Shown here: positions 10,915-23,475 of the stretch, piece by piece
How the letters are laid out: every line of letters begins with the position of its first letter
How positions within the stretch are numbered: position 1 is the first letter of the stretch
Source of the DNA: Lomentospora prolificans
Lineage: Eukaryota; Ascomycota; Sordariomycetes; Microascales; Microascaceae
DNA: 64,000 bases
NCBI GenBank assembly: GCA_029532625.1
Contig: JARFXM010000009.1
Span: 3,410,001-3,474,000 of the forward strand
Direction of reading: 5' to 3'
Position numbers and translations under genes: made by a program
Notes under the pieces: model-generated
Told to the model about the DNA's origin: nothing
What the model saw: only the letters and a program-made list of their open reading frames with translations
Database searches by the model: none

Positions 10915-13900
10915 ATGACAACCACTCATTCCACTGCTGGTGGGCCAGGTGGTATTAGCCATTCTCTGGCTACCAGCAGTTCGTACAGCAGCCTAAGATC
11001 CCAGTCCCAGCCGAAGTCTGGGCCTGGGCTCAAACATATAGATGTTCAATATCAGCCAACCCCCGATGCAAGTCTGGACGGTGCCACAGACTCCAATGTC
11101 GATTCTGCTGCTCCCATCAGCAAATGGGCCGATGCCGTCCTCTCGTCCGCCCTTGACGATATTTCCAGCCATCAACCAGGAAACATGTTGAGGTATGCCC
11201 AAGTCAAACTTATCGAACATCGTTTTCCGTCCGCCCTCGTCCCCCTATTTCCTTGTTCCCTCCCCCCTGCCTGCGCTGAGCGTGCCATCCCAGCAAATTG
11301 GCAAGCAACGGACTGCTTAGAATGACCCATTGCTCCCTACGCTTTTTGTCCACGTACCATTTTCCTACGTATACTTCTCTTCAGAAGGTCCATTTTTGAG
11401 TGACCCTCCTCTCCCCTTGGTTGTGCAGCAAAGCTCTCAGCATGCGCCTCAATACGTGCGTGTGAGGGCTGCGGGTACGAATACCAACCTCCCCCCATAC
11501 CCTCTCTAACAGAACCCTAGCGGGCGGATGACCAGACCATTGTTTCTGTCAACGAGTCAAGTGGTCACGTTGTACCTTGGTATCAGCATCCATATCAGTC
11601 CCATATCCCGGCGTCATTGCCCTTAATCCCAGCTCCTAGTGGCGACTGTGGACAATTATTATCCAACGCGTAGGTCGATGGGGCAATGGATCAATCGGTT
11701 GTATATTCATCAGTGCCATCTATCCAACCAGTACAACTACAACATAATCGCACAACATCTGGAGGTGGCTCCTTTCCCTTCCCGGCTGGCTTCAAGGTGG
11801 CCTTTATCCGCTCCGCCCCCCCAGACACAAATGCTACACGCTCCATCTCGATTACATTAAGATGTACACCACTCTAATGGCCCAGCCATTTTCTACATCT
11901 ACCCTCGTCTTCACTGTCACAACTTCCCTTGCCGTACCGTTTTTGTAAACACTCTTTGAGCCATAGCCAATTTCTCTAACTCGAAACTCGTTAGCGACAA
12001 TCCCTCCCAACCCAGCGCCTCGACTCCATCCTCCGCTCTCTCCACGCCCGCCTCCCATCTCACGAATAACCTCTCTTCTTCCCCTGCGATCGCCAACGCA
12101 AATCCTCCCGCACGCCAACCCCGCAAGCCTTCGCCCGGCCTAGCAGCACGTCTTAAAGCTCTTGGTTTTAGCACTAAGACCTCACCGCCAACCGCTCAAA
12201 TCGAGGCCATCACGCCGCTCTCAACCCACTCAGACCGCGTCGGCAAACTCGATCAACAACATATCCGCCAAATTGACGAGTCCCACGTACAAAACTCGAG
12301 AAATACCGTCGTCGAGCGTCGCGGTCGCCCCTGGAAGGGTCTCGGCCTTGGCGTACCATCCCGACCAGAGTCTCGCCGTTCAGCTAGGTCGTCGTCTTCA
12401 CCACGACCGGTGGCATCAGCAGACGAGGCCACGTCGGACTACTCTCCTGCGCCTACCCCTTCGCCTGTGCTCTTGCCAGAAATCAGGACTGAGCCTCCGA
12501 TAAATATGGACACCAACAAATATAGATTGCCTGATCACGTTAATGGAAACGGCACCAAGGTCCAGTTAGAAACGAGAAGAGAACACATAGAACGTAACGT
12601 GCAGCCCCCCCTCGCCTGACGACGTACCCCCGCCACTTCCTCCAAAGGATGAACCGCCTTCCACGGTTCGCTTCGCACCGACCACCGCACCATCCTCCAA
12701 CGAAACGATCGAGGAACCCGCCGCCTCCGCGCCCACAACTGAATTTACTCCGGACCTTGCAAGCTACTTCACACCAGGCCACCAGCGACCAGGCTCCATC
12801 TACACACTCTCTCGCCTCTCATTTACAAACCAGCTGGCCCAGTTGACCGCTCTGCAGCTGCCAGATGCCGAATCACTGTCGAGTCGAGTATCTGCCATCC
12901 CCACCGCCCAAGCCGCCACCACAGCGCTCATTAATGCCGCCGAGCAAATACGGAGTTGGATCTCCAAAGCCTCAGAGGTCATCAATGGATTAGACAGTGA
13001 TGATGACGTGGAGTGGGCGGCCGCTGGTGGACGTGAGGGCCTTGCCGAAGTAGAGAAGGCTATACTACGGTTCGAAGAGTTAATCAACGTCTACGTCTCT
13101 GCCATTGAGGAATTACAAAATCGGGACGACATTGCCTATGTTTCCCCCGATGATCTGAATCGCGCGGTCATCCAAATGGAATCCATCATGAATGAGTGGA
13201 CGGCGATTCGGACCTCGCTACATACAGTGAAGGAACAGGTTGAGATCGCAATGGAATGGGAAGAGTTGTGGAATAACGTGCTCGGCGATATTCAGGACGA
13301 AATGGATGAACTATCACGCCTCGTCTTCGAAATGGAGGAGCGCCGCCACAAGTCGTTGATGGCTGCTGCGAGTGGTGATGGTGTCGATTTCGGCGATCTC
13401 GAAACTATCGTGGAGGAGACGCCGCCGAGCAAGAAACCTGCCGCGCAAAACCGATTCAGCCTTCCAGCATTTCCTCTTAGTCCTACTTCACCCAGCGGGA
13501 CAGCGATGTCGCTGGACGATTCGAGCTTGCTTGCTCTCTTCGCCAGGATGCAACCTCTCCGTGCCTCGCTAGATTTCCTGCCAATGCGACTGTCAGTATT
13601 CCAGAACAGGGCAGAGGGTTCGTTCATCACTGCGTGCGAAGAATTGGAGATGAGGCGTACTGGCCTTGATGCCAGCTACAAAAAGCTTGAGAAAGACGCA
13701 GAGTCTTTGCGGAAAGAATTAGGTGAGGACCGATGGGTCCTGGTTTTCCGGGGTGCTGGGCGAAAAGCTTATAAGATGTACGAATCAGTAGAACGGTCAG
13801 TTGCAAAACTGAGGGAGGCAATCGACGCCGGGCTCAACCTGACCAATCCAGCCTTGATGAGCCAAAAGATTGAGAGTTACGAAGCCAAAAAGACGCACTA

Positions 13901-14984
13901 TGGTCCCGCCATCGAGCGGGTGTTGCTCATCATCGATAATGGTGTCAAGGACCGTCTCACCGTCAACGGCGAGATCCTCCGTTTACATCAGGAGATTCAA
14001 TCCAAGTGGGACAGTCTGAAGGAACAGATGCGGGAGATGGATGCCGTGGTGGAGGATATCCAGTCTGGAAAACGAGGCCAGCAACTCCGGGATAGTATCT
14101 CCAGCATGCTTTCTAACGACCGGTCAACTGTTGCAAGCGGCATGGAAACTCCCGGCAGCTCCCCTCCCTCATCGGTCATCATGACAACTCTCGGGCTAGA
14201 TCCCTCGACGCCTTCTGCCAAAATTGCTAAGCATAGGTCCCCATCCGCCATGGCCAGGCGACGCAACTCATCTCTGCCAACGCCGGCTCAGGGACCCAAG
14301 AGAGCGAGTCTCGCCAGACTTTCGGCGCTCGCAGCTCCGTCTCATGTCACCTCCCCGCCACCTGCTAAGCCTGCCCGACCCGCCTCGACCCTTGGTACTA
14401 GGCCGCCCTGGAATTTCTCATCGAACACTTCCACTGTGGACACAGGACATAACTTCAAGCCACTTACTCTCACTTCTCCTAGCCCATATGCGAAGAAGAC
14501 ACCGACCACTGTAAGATCTACCTCATCGATCACACCCACATCAGCCGGATCCAAGCTTCCGACTCTTCAAACTCCCATAAACCGCTCCATGTCTGAATCG
14601 CCAATGCCTCAGGAGACGCCCACGCGGGCACTGCCGTCGAAGCTTTCCTTCCGTGAGCGACTTACCTCCCCTGGTCCGTACGCACAACAGACTCTAGCAA
14701 GAACACGTCTTTCAAATCAATCCTCAGCCTCATCTCTAGAGTCCCGTCGAGCCTCGCTTCAGCCGCAGCGTTCGGTCGAGGAAAGCCGGCCCACAAGGCC
14801 TGCAAGCTCACTTGCGACCACCTCATCTCGGAGAACGAGTTTGCTTCCTCAGCCTACTTTGAAAGAAGCCAGAAGCATGTCTGGACGTAATAGCCCTCAA
14901 GCGGTTGCGGGAGCGCGAGTCGCCATGCAGCGGGCCACTTCCGAAATGAAGCCCAAGGAGAATAAACCTCGCTGGCGCTACTAG
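10915..14984 (+). CDS. KAR9: KAR9-family cortical/spindle-orientation protein, with an apparent frame break
   Basis: Kar9 links microtubule plus-ends (via EB1/Bim1) to actin transport for nuclear and spindle positioning. Inferred exons: 10915-11192, 11429-11455 (a GTGAGG donor six bases later keeps the same phase) and 11995-14984, about 1097 aa. The stretch from about residue 384 is the KAR9 domain; it includes DIQDEMDELSRLVFEMEERR and long coiled-coil helices. The C-terminal third is basic, Ser/Pro-rich and disordered, with S-x-L-P motifs (SSLPTP, SKLPTLQTP) resembling EB1-binding SxIP sites. The reading frame shifts by one base in a run of seven C at 12605-12611. Six C would join two otherwise perfect frames (RNVQPP then SPDDVPPPLPPKD), and no GT-AG pair of the right length explains it. 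The two upstream introns (236 and about 539 nt) are long and less certain. Confidence 0.85.
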
Positions 14985-15968
14985 CTAAGGACTAGAATCA
15001 CTTTTTTTCTTTACGGATTGACATTGCGATCACCAATTCTACGAAGTTCACGCCAGGCGCACACAGTATCTCTCTTATCCTCTCTTCCCTTCACTCTTCC
15101 TCGTTAATTTAAGGGTTTGGAGTTTTACGGAGCACGGGCGAGACGGGGCTCCATTACGTCGTATGGATTTGTTTGTTTCAACTTATTATACCTTCCTGTG
15201 GGCACACCCATCATCAAGGCTATTTCCAATGTATACTTCTTTCCCTATTTTCTGTGTCAGCTTAGATGGCTAGGCACCTCCTCAATGTCTCTGTACATAT
15301 TAGACCGGTATATTGTATTATACCCCTGTTTGTCTTACGCTTGAATCTTCTATAGCGCAGTTCTCATCAAATTGCACATCCCCTGAAATCGAGATATGAA
15401 GTCTATCACAAGATAAGCAGCTCTTACTGAGACCAATATATTGTCCTTTGAAACAATCGGGAGGATCGCGTTGTCCCTGTGCTCGATACATATACGCGTT
15501 ATCCGATTTGTTTCTCTTTCGTGGAGCTCTCAGTTCCGCTTTTCCCCTTGCCATTGACTCTTTCATTCAAGAGATACCCTCGGCAGCTTCATAACAAGCT
15601 TTACACTCTACCTGGGCAACGTTACCCATCATTAAAACTCCAACTTTTGGCAGGAGGTGTCCTGGGCAGAAGCGTCCATGGCTCAAGGACAGGTCTAAGC
15701 GACACCAGTGAAAAGAAGGGATTAGGCGCAAGTTTGAAGTGACTTGATATAGTTCCGTAGTGCCATTATCATAAACTCGGCGTGTGAATGCTATATAAAC
15801 GCCTTCAGGCGAAGCCTTTGACTCCCTTGTTCATCCATTCGTTAGCGAGACTCGCTCGAGCAAGCCGGTCCGACCTCTCCGCGAATAAAGGGGGAAACAG
15901 CGGCAAGTTATGTAACCCTTAATCCAAAGCCCAAACATGCTAGCATCAGAACATTACAAAACACGGCC
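14985..15968. other. Convergent intergenic region KAR9 / RecQ
   Basis: About 1 kb between two converging genes, so it mainly holds two 3' untranslated regions. On the plus strand a TATATAAA box occurs at 15792-15799, listed separately. An inverted repeat around CGAGACTCGCTCGAGC lies near 15848. No supported coding sequence. Confidence 0.5.
15792..15799 (+). promoter_or_regulatory. TATA box in a convergent 3' region
   Basis: TATATAAA in the context GCTATATAAACGCC, about 170 bp before the end of the RecQ coding region and oriented to transcribe antisense into it. It could start a non-coding antisense transcript or be chance. No frame of note follows. Confidence 0.25.
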
Positions 15969-18900
15969 TCAGAGCGGCATGAGCCCTATGGCAGAGCCCG
16001 ATGTGCCTCCACCGGAGCCTCGACCTCCCCTCTTCCCGCCGCTAGGGCCCTTTGCCCTTCCAAAGAATCTTCCACCAGAGGTTGAGCTATTACCGGATAC
16101 CGTGCGCTTGCTAGCGCCACCTCCGCCGCCTCTCCTACCGCCACCTCGACTCTTCCATCCCCCGCGGCCCCCTCTCCTCCCCCGGGAGTATGGCGCGCCG
16201 CGGACAGGTTCTGTAGAACGTTCTGCCGAGGCGGGGGCGCTCTGACTCGCTTGTTCGAGACGTTGGTGCCACTGCGCAATGGCAGATACGTCGACGGTGG
16301 GCTGACCAGGCACCTTCACCGGGGCGGAAAAGAACCTGGACTGTTCGCCGGGGCCGTTGTCGTCGGGATCCAAGTCGAAGTCATCGTACCCGTCGTCATC
16401 AGAGCTTATGAGATCAACAATCTCGCGGCTTTCGTCCGCTAGTACGTTCTCTATGCTATCGTCCCCTCCCAAAGCCCCCATCATCGTCGTATACTCTCCG
16501 TAGAAGTCGCGGACGAGCTTCAGGAACTTCTCGCCGTATTTGTTCACACGAGCTCGGTCTATGCCCTCGATCCTTCTCATCTCATCAAGCGTGATCGTCC
16601 AGTGAATTGCCATCTGCTGGAAATCTTTCTCGCTGAAGAGAGGCCTACGCAGGCCGGTATTGTTTCGAATCTCCTCTTCAAGTCTCTTGGCTACTGAAAC
16701 AAAGTTTTGCACAACTTCCTGATGGATATCCGGCAACGAACCGAGGGACACGTCCTCAAGAGGCGGTGCCTCTGTGGACAAGCCACTATTCGACTTGCGC
16801 TTCTTGGGTAGAGGCTCAAAGTAATCATCTTCTTCGGAATCGACAACAAAGTCGTCCCTCTGATAGCCGTTCCGGGTTGGTAGGCCCTCATCTTCATCCC
16901 AGCGCGAAGAGGAAGCTGTTGACTTCTTTTTTCTTGATGTAGGCGCTACGGGGGAGGAAATATCGGTCGAGTTGGCGAGGTTAGATATATCATCCTTCTT
17001 AGTACGCTTTTTCAGCTTAGCGGTAGTAGGTTCCTTACTCCCCCTACCTACTTGTACCGAGAGCATGAGGCGCCGATGGCCGTAACGGAAGTGATTAACG
17101 TTCGGTCCGATCTAAAAACAAGATTGTTAGTATTTCTAGTGTAGTAAAAAGGCGTCCCCAAATGCAGGGGCGGAAAAACTCGCCTTGAGGTACTGGATGG
17201 CGAAGCCCGCTTTCTTGCTGATCTTGTTCTCTTCGCAAAGGGCACCTTCTACAGTCAGCCGGTCGATAATGCGCTCAATCTCGTACTTTTTCAGATGCTT
17301 CGCAATGCCGAAATATCGCACAGTGGATGGTGCTCGGGACTCTCCTTCCCCATCATCATCGTGGTCCCCTTCAGTGTCGTCGTGATTTCTCTTCCGTTTC
17401 CCCATGAGCACATCAGCGCACTGATTCGTCGTCAACTTCTTCTCTCGTGCGATAACCTCGATCGCAGCCTGCGCAATGGTAGTAAAATCCTGCTGCTCAG
17501 ACACAGCGCCTAATCGGCAGTTGTCGCAGCGCTTGTTGCAGTCGGCCCTATCGAACATTTCGCCGAAATACCGTAGCACTTCTACTCTACGACAGTCAGA
17601 TGGGTTATCGCAGAAGGCGACCATGCGGTTGAGCATGCCCTTCTGTCTCTCCTTTTGCTCCCATCCACCCTCTCCGTCAGAGATAAGCTTGCGAAGAACG
17701 CGAACGTCGGCGTGGCTGAAATAGAGGTAACAATCTGATGGATTACCATCTCTTCCTGCCCTACCCGTCTCTTGATAGTAACCTTCGAGACTCTTCGGCA
17801 AGCCATGGTGAATGACGAACCGAACATCAGGTTTATCAATACCCATGCCGAAGGCGATAGTGGCGACAACAACCCGGATCCTATCCTGTTGCCACTCGCG
17901 CTGAGTTGCGGCCTTCTCCGCGGCGGGGACCGAGGCATGATAGTGGGCGGCTTTGATCCCGAAGCCACGGAGCTTCTTGGCGACGTCCTCGGTATTCTTC
18001 CTCGAGATGGTGTACACGATACCACACTGGTTCGCATATTTAGTCTGGATCAAGTCGGCAATGCTTTCGAGGGCGCTTGCGTTGCCTGACTTCCTTCGGA
18101 CTTCATAATACAGATTAGGTCGGTTGAAACTTTGAGTAAAAACCTGAGAGTTCACCATGCCGAGATTGTGCATCACATCCATAATCACATTCTCCGTAGC
18201 CGTCGCTGTAAGCGCCATAATGGGGACACCGTTGAATTGCCTCCGGACCACACCGAGCTCTTTGTAATCTGGCCGGAAATCGTGACCCCACTGGCTAACA
18301 CAGTGAGCCTCGTCGATGACAATGCGCGCGAGCTTGCCGTTTTCATACAGGCGATGCATGCCGTCCAAGAAGCGCTTATTCTTGTTTACCATCTCTGGCG
18401 TGACGTAAAGTAGCTCAATATAGTTTTCTGGGTTCTTCTCCCGGAACATCTTCATCACCATGTCCTTGTATTCCTTGGGAGATTCTCCGTTATAGGCGAT
18501 AGCATGTATATGGAGAGACTTCAGATGGTCGACCTGGTCTTGCATCAAGCTGATTAAAGGCGAGACGACCACGGTGATTCCTTTTGTCCGGCCACTCTTG
18601 ACTACAGCCGGCAATTGATAACAAAGCGATTTCCCCCCGCCCGTTGGCATAAGAATGAAGGCATCATCGCCAGCTAGCGTCGCATTGATGGCTTCCAACT
18701 GATTATGACGGAACGTCTCCATTCTAAATCGGTCTTTGAGCATTTGCTTCACTTCGGGTGACCATGGAAACCTCATTTGCTCCGGCGGGAACGAGCTCTT
18801 GGCAGCCGTAGAGGCAAGCCTCTTCTCCGGAATTTTGGGCCGGGAAGGTGCCTGGTAGTTGCCAGAGGTTTCAGCTAACGGGGGTCGTTGCGAAGGTCCG

Positions 18901-21125
18901 CCGAGATGGTAACTGTCGGCGAGCGCAAGGATATCAGGGTCGTCATCACTTAGGAAATCCATCTCTTCAGGCGGTATCCTGTCGGTATTATACCGAATTG
19001 CAGGAGGTACAGGCCGAACGGTTGGAAAGTTTTGAACGGGTGATTCCTCGATATCGCTAAACATGCCTTCAAACTCGTCCGGGTGTACTTGTGGAGGCTC
19101 CTCTCGGAACGGAGGACGGTGATGATAGTGAGATTCTTGTGGTGGCAGCTGGGTTTGGTGAACGACGTCTGAGGACGGTACCTCGGGGTGACGAGGCTTC
19201 TGCGGGCTTCGGGTGCCGTGGAAGGCCGAGGGTTCGGTTGCAGGAATGGCGGTGATTGGCTTCGACGGAACGGAATTCAGCTGCTCTAGCAATGAGGGAT
19301 CATCAGATATAGCATCAGCTAGAGCCTCACTAAACATCTTCTCCATCGCCTTCAACTCGTCGCCAGTTTGATCCAGCTTATTCTCATCTTCATCCGTTGT
19401 TAGCCCATCCCTATAGGATCGTGAGATGTGCTGTAGCAGGGTTTCTTTCTCATGGACGAGATTTTGATATTGGTCGGCTTTGCGAATAAGTTCGCATATG
19501 ACCTTCTGTTGAGCCAGCAGCTTTTCCTTTGCTAGCTTTACAGCGTCCCTCTGGTCCCTCGGCCAAGACTCCCGCAGCGCCTTCTCAAACGCTTTACGGT
19601 TCTGGTCGAGTTTCTCTTGGAGGGCATTGAAACGATATTGAAGCGGCCAGGGATCCTGAACTAGGCTCGCAGAAAGGCTACCGGAGTCAGCCGAACGCGC
19701 GGAGGAAAGGGTATTTTCATAAGAGTTGCCACGGCTTGGGGGGGGAACTGCATCGGGTCGAGCGACTTGTTTACCCTTACGATCGGCCTTGGAGCGTTTC
19801 ATCGAATTTGGAGAGGATCCTGGCACCGACTTTGCCATATTAACATCAAAGGTACAAGGTATCGCCCCAAGTTGCATATCCTCCGCGACGGCCACTAGCG
19901 GGGCCACACTGCCACTAGGAGGCGTAAGAAACTCATCTTCAGAATCCTCAATAACAGAGCTCCGCCGGGCCCTAGGATCTGGCGTCCGTTCTAAGGCACG
20001 TTTAATAACGTCAGGACCCAGGATATTGGGTTGCAGGACGACAGGCGGTAGTTTCCTTGGGGATCCAGCCGGGGTGCTCGGACGATCCTTCGTTTCAGGC
20101 GCCAAAGATCCAACACGAGTGTGACAATCCGGAATTTCAGCGGGCTTCGATGGCGAGGAAGACTTGGTATCACGCTTGGGTCGGACAGGAGAGGGTGACC
20201 TAGGGATGGAGGTAGGGATAAACTTGGCGACTGGAGGACCCGCTGGTGCTCGGCCGAGCGCATATCGAGCAGTTACAGTCCCAGGGGAGGCGCGGCTAGA
20301 ACTAGGTAACGGAGCGGCAGGCGTGCTCATAAGATTGTTAAGGTCTGGAAAGTCATCATCGTCGCTCACTACGGCGTTGCTGATTTCGTTGCTCTTTCGT
20401 TTCTTGCCCTTTGCCGTCGTCGGCTCCGGGCGTGATGCAAAATCTTCCCTCCAGAGTCTAATATCGGTTCCGAATTGCATTGAGTCCGAGGATATTCCTG
20501 CCTCATCAGCTGTAATTTCGATCAGGTCATCATCATCGTCCGTGTCCATGAGAGGAAGGCCGGGAGTCGGCAAGCTTTTAGTTCGTCCATCTCGGGAAAG
20601 TGACGAGTCACTCCTTTGAGAAGATGAGTTGCTCGAAGAGCCAGCTACACGCACGTTTAAATATGTGTTTATAGGTAAGCATATCGGTCTAAACTTACCA
20701 GCCTTCAGGGAGTGGCCATATGCTTGTTCAAAGCGTCCAGCCACAGTGGTTGAAACTGGAGTAGGAAGTTGGTGCCGCTCCTGCTGCTTCGCCATCAATG
20801 TACGCTTCTTCGGTCTCTGTAGTTCTAGGAGCCGCGCCATCTCGGCGTCTGTATCGTATGAACTCGGGCGACTTTTCGGTCCTCCATGGGCGTCTAGGCT
20901 ATGCGTCGAGTTTCCGAGAATAACGGGAGCGGGGGTAGTTCGTCGAAGCGCGGAAGAAGCAGACCCTCCCGAGAGTTTCACCCTCGTTTGTGTTGGCTCC
21001 GATAATTTTGTGCCTTGAGAAGGCGTTTGCCGTCGAGAGATATCGATCTTTGTTTGGTTTGGCACAGATACCGCCGCGTTATTTGATAACCATCGGAGCT
21101 GCTCGTGCAGGTTATTGCGTGTCAT
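15969..21125 (-). CDS. SGS1: RecQ family ATP-dependent 3'-5' DNA helicase (Sgs1/BLM type)
   Basis: Unwinds recombination and replication intermediates, normally with topoisomerase III and Rmi1. Inferred exons: 21125-20699, 20644-17184 and 17111-15969, 1676 aa. The start ATG (MTRNNLHEQLRWL) was chosen over an in-frame start 21 codons upstream because it resembles fungal RecQ N-termini. Residues 1-780 are disordered, with acidic patches and a coiled coil. Helicase motifs follow: Walker A (MPTGGGKSLCYQLPAV) near 809, DEAH (VIDEAHCVSQWGHDFRPDY) near 917, motif VI (QETGRAGRDG). The RQC zinc cysteines (C...CNKRCDNC) are near 1174 and a winged helix follows. The HRDC domain lies about 1436-1506, then a Gly/Arg-rich basic tail. 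Intron 1 is 54 nt and has no in-frame stop. Intron 2 (72 nt) starts with GC rather than GT (AAG|GCGAGT); splicing restores IQYLKIGPNVNHFRYG. Confidence 0.95.
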
Positions 21126-22693
21126 TAAGACGGCAGGAATCAAGTTCCACAGCGAAGGCCCCAAGCATTGGGTAGAGGCTTCGCACAAAGATTTTCTCCT
21201 TCGCGTCGTGGGGAATCGATACTAGTAAAATGGTCGTGGCGAAGCTGCGTCTCGTCTATTTACAGCTTCACTTGGCGGTTGGAGCTAAAGTCCCGAAGTA
21301 TTCACAGATCGCGTCTCGCGGTGGATGCACTTCACATCCGGACGCGTTAGTCATCTAAGCGAAATCACGTGGTGGTGCTGAGCACGAGTCCGACAAATCG
21401 ACTGGGCGCAGTGGGCTTGATTTGTACGAAGAGGTCCACTGGCAATCATACACTCCAAGTACAGTAATACAGTGCGTGTCCAGGTGCAAGAATGGCGGTT
21501 CGCCCATCTCCTGGCCAAGCGTGTCCTTGTGTCCGGGGTGAGATCGATATAATAATAACCCTTGGAGTTACAATGGGCAAACCAAGGCCCAAAAGCGCAC
21601 CAAAGGATTGACGATTCCAGGATTCTCGAATCAAGAGACTCTGATCAGCACGTATACACCACTTCGATGATAACCCTACCATTGATAATCATTTTCATCA
21701 CACAATTCCCTCCATTAGGTACTAGTACAATAGTCCAGCTTGAACAATAAGCGTTCCAGAAACGGCAACCTTAAAAGGTGATCGCGACCTGTTCCATCAT
21801 GGTCGTTCAAGGGCTGGAATGTAGACCTCCACCTCCACACGACACCGCTGCTCAGGTCTGGGTTCAATATTTGACATAGTTTGCGCACGGAATAGATCAC
21901 TTGTAGATAAATCGCAACCACCTCCCGCTTTCTTCCGTCGTAGCTTAGCACCAAGACAGCAAAACAGCCGAGATGTATCAAAATACCTCCTTACTGTGTA
22001 AAACATAATCCCTTCGTGCCGGTAGAATGGGACTCTCAAGGGTAAAAGCCCATGAAAGTCAAACCCGTAACCCCTCGGGGTTTCCTCTTAAATGATCAGC
22101 AAATTCACCCGAGACTCGGAACTGGAAGCATGCGTTGTATCATCCATGTCCACGTTAGAATGCCTTTTGCGGGTGCGCGAAATGACAGTCTCAGCATTCC
22201 TGTCGGGCCGCTTGGTGCTACTAGAACCGAGTATCATCAAATGGACATGATCTCTGACAAGAAATAGTATACTCAATCATTCGTCACAGAATAGGAAATC
22301 CGTAAATTTTTCAATGCGCACAATTGTGGTTTAAAAGAAACAAGCCCGAGAGATTCAATATCGATCATCATCCGATCTTGATCACTGGGTATATATATTG
22401 ACCCTGAAAAAAAGGGGTATTAATATGCACCTTTTCCGAAGTACCTGAATTAAATTCCCGTCCCTTGTCCGGTAATATTTCCTTGCCGCGAGGCTCACTC
22501 GGTAACCAGTAACAGCGTCGGAACTAGAAGGACGCGGGGTGAATGGCATCTGATTCCTCCAGGTTTCAAGAGAAGCCACCGGAAAATAGCTTCCGCCCGG
22601 GGTACCGAAAACCATCCAGACAAGGCGAGCAAGACCTCAGAGGCTCGCGCAGACTGATCGTACAGACGCACTAGTCAACCCATTCGCACATTT
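21126..22693. other. Intergenic region upstream of RecQ
   Basis: About 1.57 kb. The left 250 bp is the RecQ promoter with ACGCGT-like boxes. The rest is of mixed composition with short frames only. The right end should hold the 3' UTR of the GPI protein gene. I see no gene. Confidence 0.5.
21309..21347. promoter_or_regulatory. MCB-like boxes upstream of RecQ
   Basis: TCGCGT at 21309-21314 and a perfect ACGCGT at 21342-21347, about 185-220 bp upstream of the RecQ start. ACGCGT is the MluI cell-cycle box bound by MBF in yeasts. Similar elements lie upstream of PCNA, dUTPase and the CENP-K-like gene in this window. Confidence 0.45.
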
Positions 22694-23475
22694 TTAGAGG
22701 CCGAGAGCAGCGACGGCAAGACCACCGAGGATGGCGACAGCACCAGCAGCGGAGCGAGTGGCACCGTTGCTGGGGACAGCCTGCTCAGAGTCACCAGTAG
22801 ATGTGGGAGTGCTCTCACCGCCGGTGGTCTTGGTGAGAGTGGTCTTGGGAGGGGTGGCCTTGGTAGTGCTGTTGCTGGCACCAGTGGGCTCGGGAGCCTC
22901 TGTGGTGCTGGTGGTACCCTTCTTGGTGGAAGACGGGGCAGTGGTAGTGGAGTTGCCACCATCGTCGCTAGCCTCAATGTGGAAAGGGAACGAGTACTGG
23001 AAGACGGTGTCGTCGGAGTCAAGCTGGATCCTCAGGCCGTAGACAGCATCCTTGCCGAGGTCAGAGGCGACAGCCCACTCGTAAGAACCAAGAGAGTTGA
23101 CGATACCAGCTAAATCCTTAGTTAGTATATGCATAGTCATATTGTCTCAGACTTCAAAGACAAAGCTATACCCTCCGTCGAGGGCAGGAAGGACGGGTGA
23201 TTTCTTTTGAAATGACATCGTCAAGATAGAAGCTTACCAGCAACAGGCTCGTCAGCAGGGACGAGTGAGCCAGGAGAAGAACCACCGAGGAGGACGATGG
23301 TGACGGTCTGGTCGTCGTAGGTAGCCGGAGCAGCGTCCCAGGTGATGGTGTATGTCTTTCCGGCTGGGACGATCTCGTCCTCGGTAGGAGCACGGATGAC
23401 ATCGAAGTTGGCGGTCTGGGCAAGTGCGGTAGAGACGAAGGCCAAAAGGGCCGCGGCGCTAATGGTGAACTGCAT
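22694..23475 (-). CDS. Secreted GPI-anchored Ser/Thr-rich protein, Kre9/Knh1-like N-terminal domain
   Basis: Exons 23475-23238 and 23109-22694 with a 128-nt GT-AG intron, 217 aa. Residues 1-19 form a signal peptide (MQFTISAAALLAFVSTALAQ). The next roughly 100 residues have the pattern of the fungal Ser-Thr-rich GPI-anchored membrane family (Kre9/Knh1 N-terminal, PF10342): VIRAPTEDEIVPAGKTYTITWD, then VLLGG. A Ser/Thr/Pro-rich, probably O-glycosylated stalk follows. The C-terminus ends in a hydrophobic stretch (AAGAVAILGGLAVAALGL) after a small-residue site, typical of GPI attachment. The likely place of action is the cell wall or plasma membrane. The specific role is unknown. Confidence 0.88.

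Noticed and set aside
12539..12604. A possible intron to explain the KAR9 frame change
   Set aside because: Candidate donors GTTAAT and GTCCAG to acceptor GTGCAG give lengths divisible by three, and GTTAGA gives 2 mod 3; none corrects the +1 shift.
15937..16245. Pro-rich plus-strand frame
   Set aside because: Antisense of the Gly/Arg-rich tail of RecQ.
22731..23042. Val/Leu-rich plus-strand frame
   Set aside because: Antisense of the Ser/Thr-rich stalk of the GPI protein.
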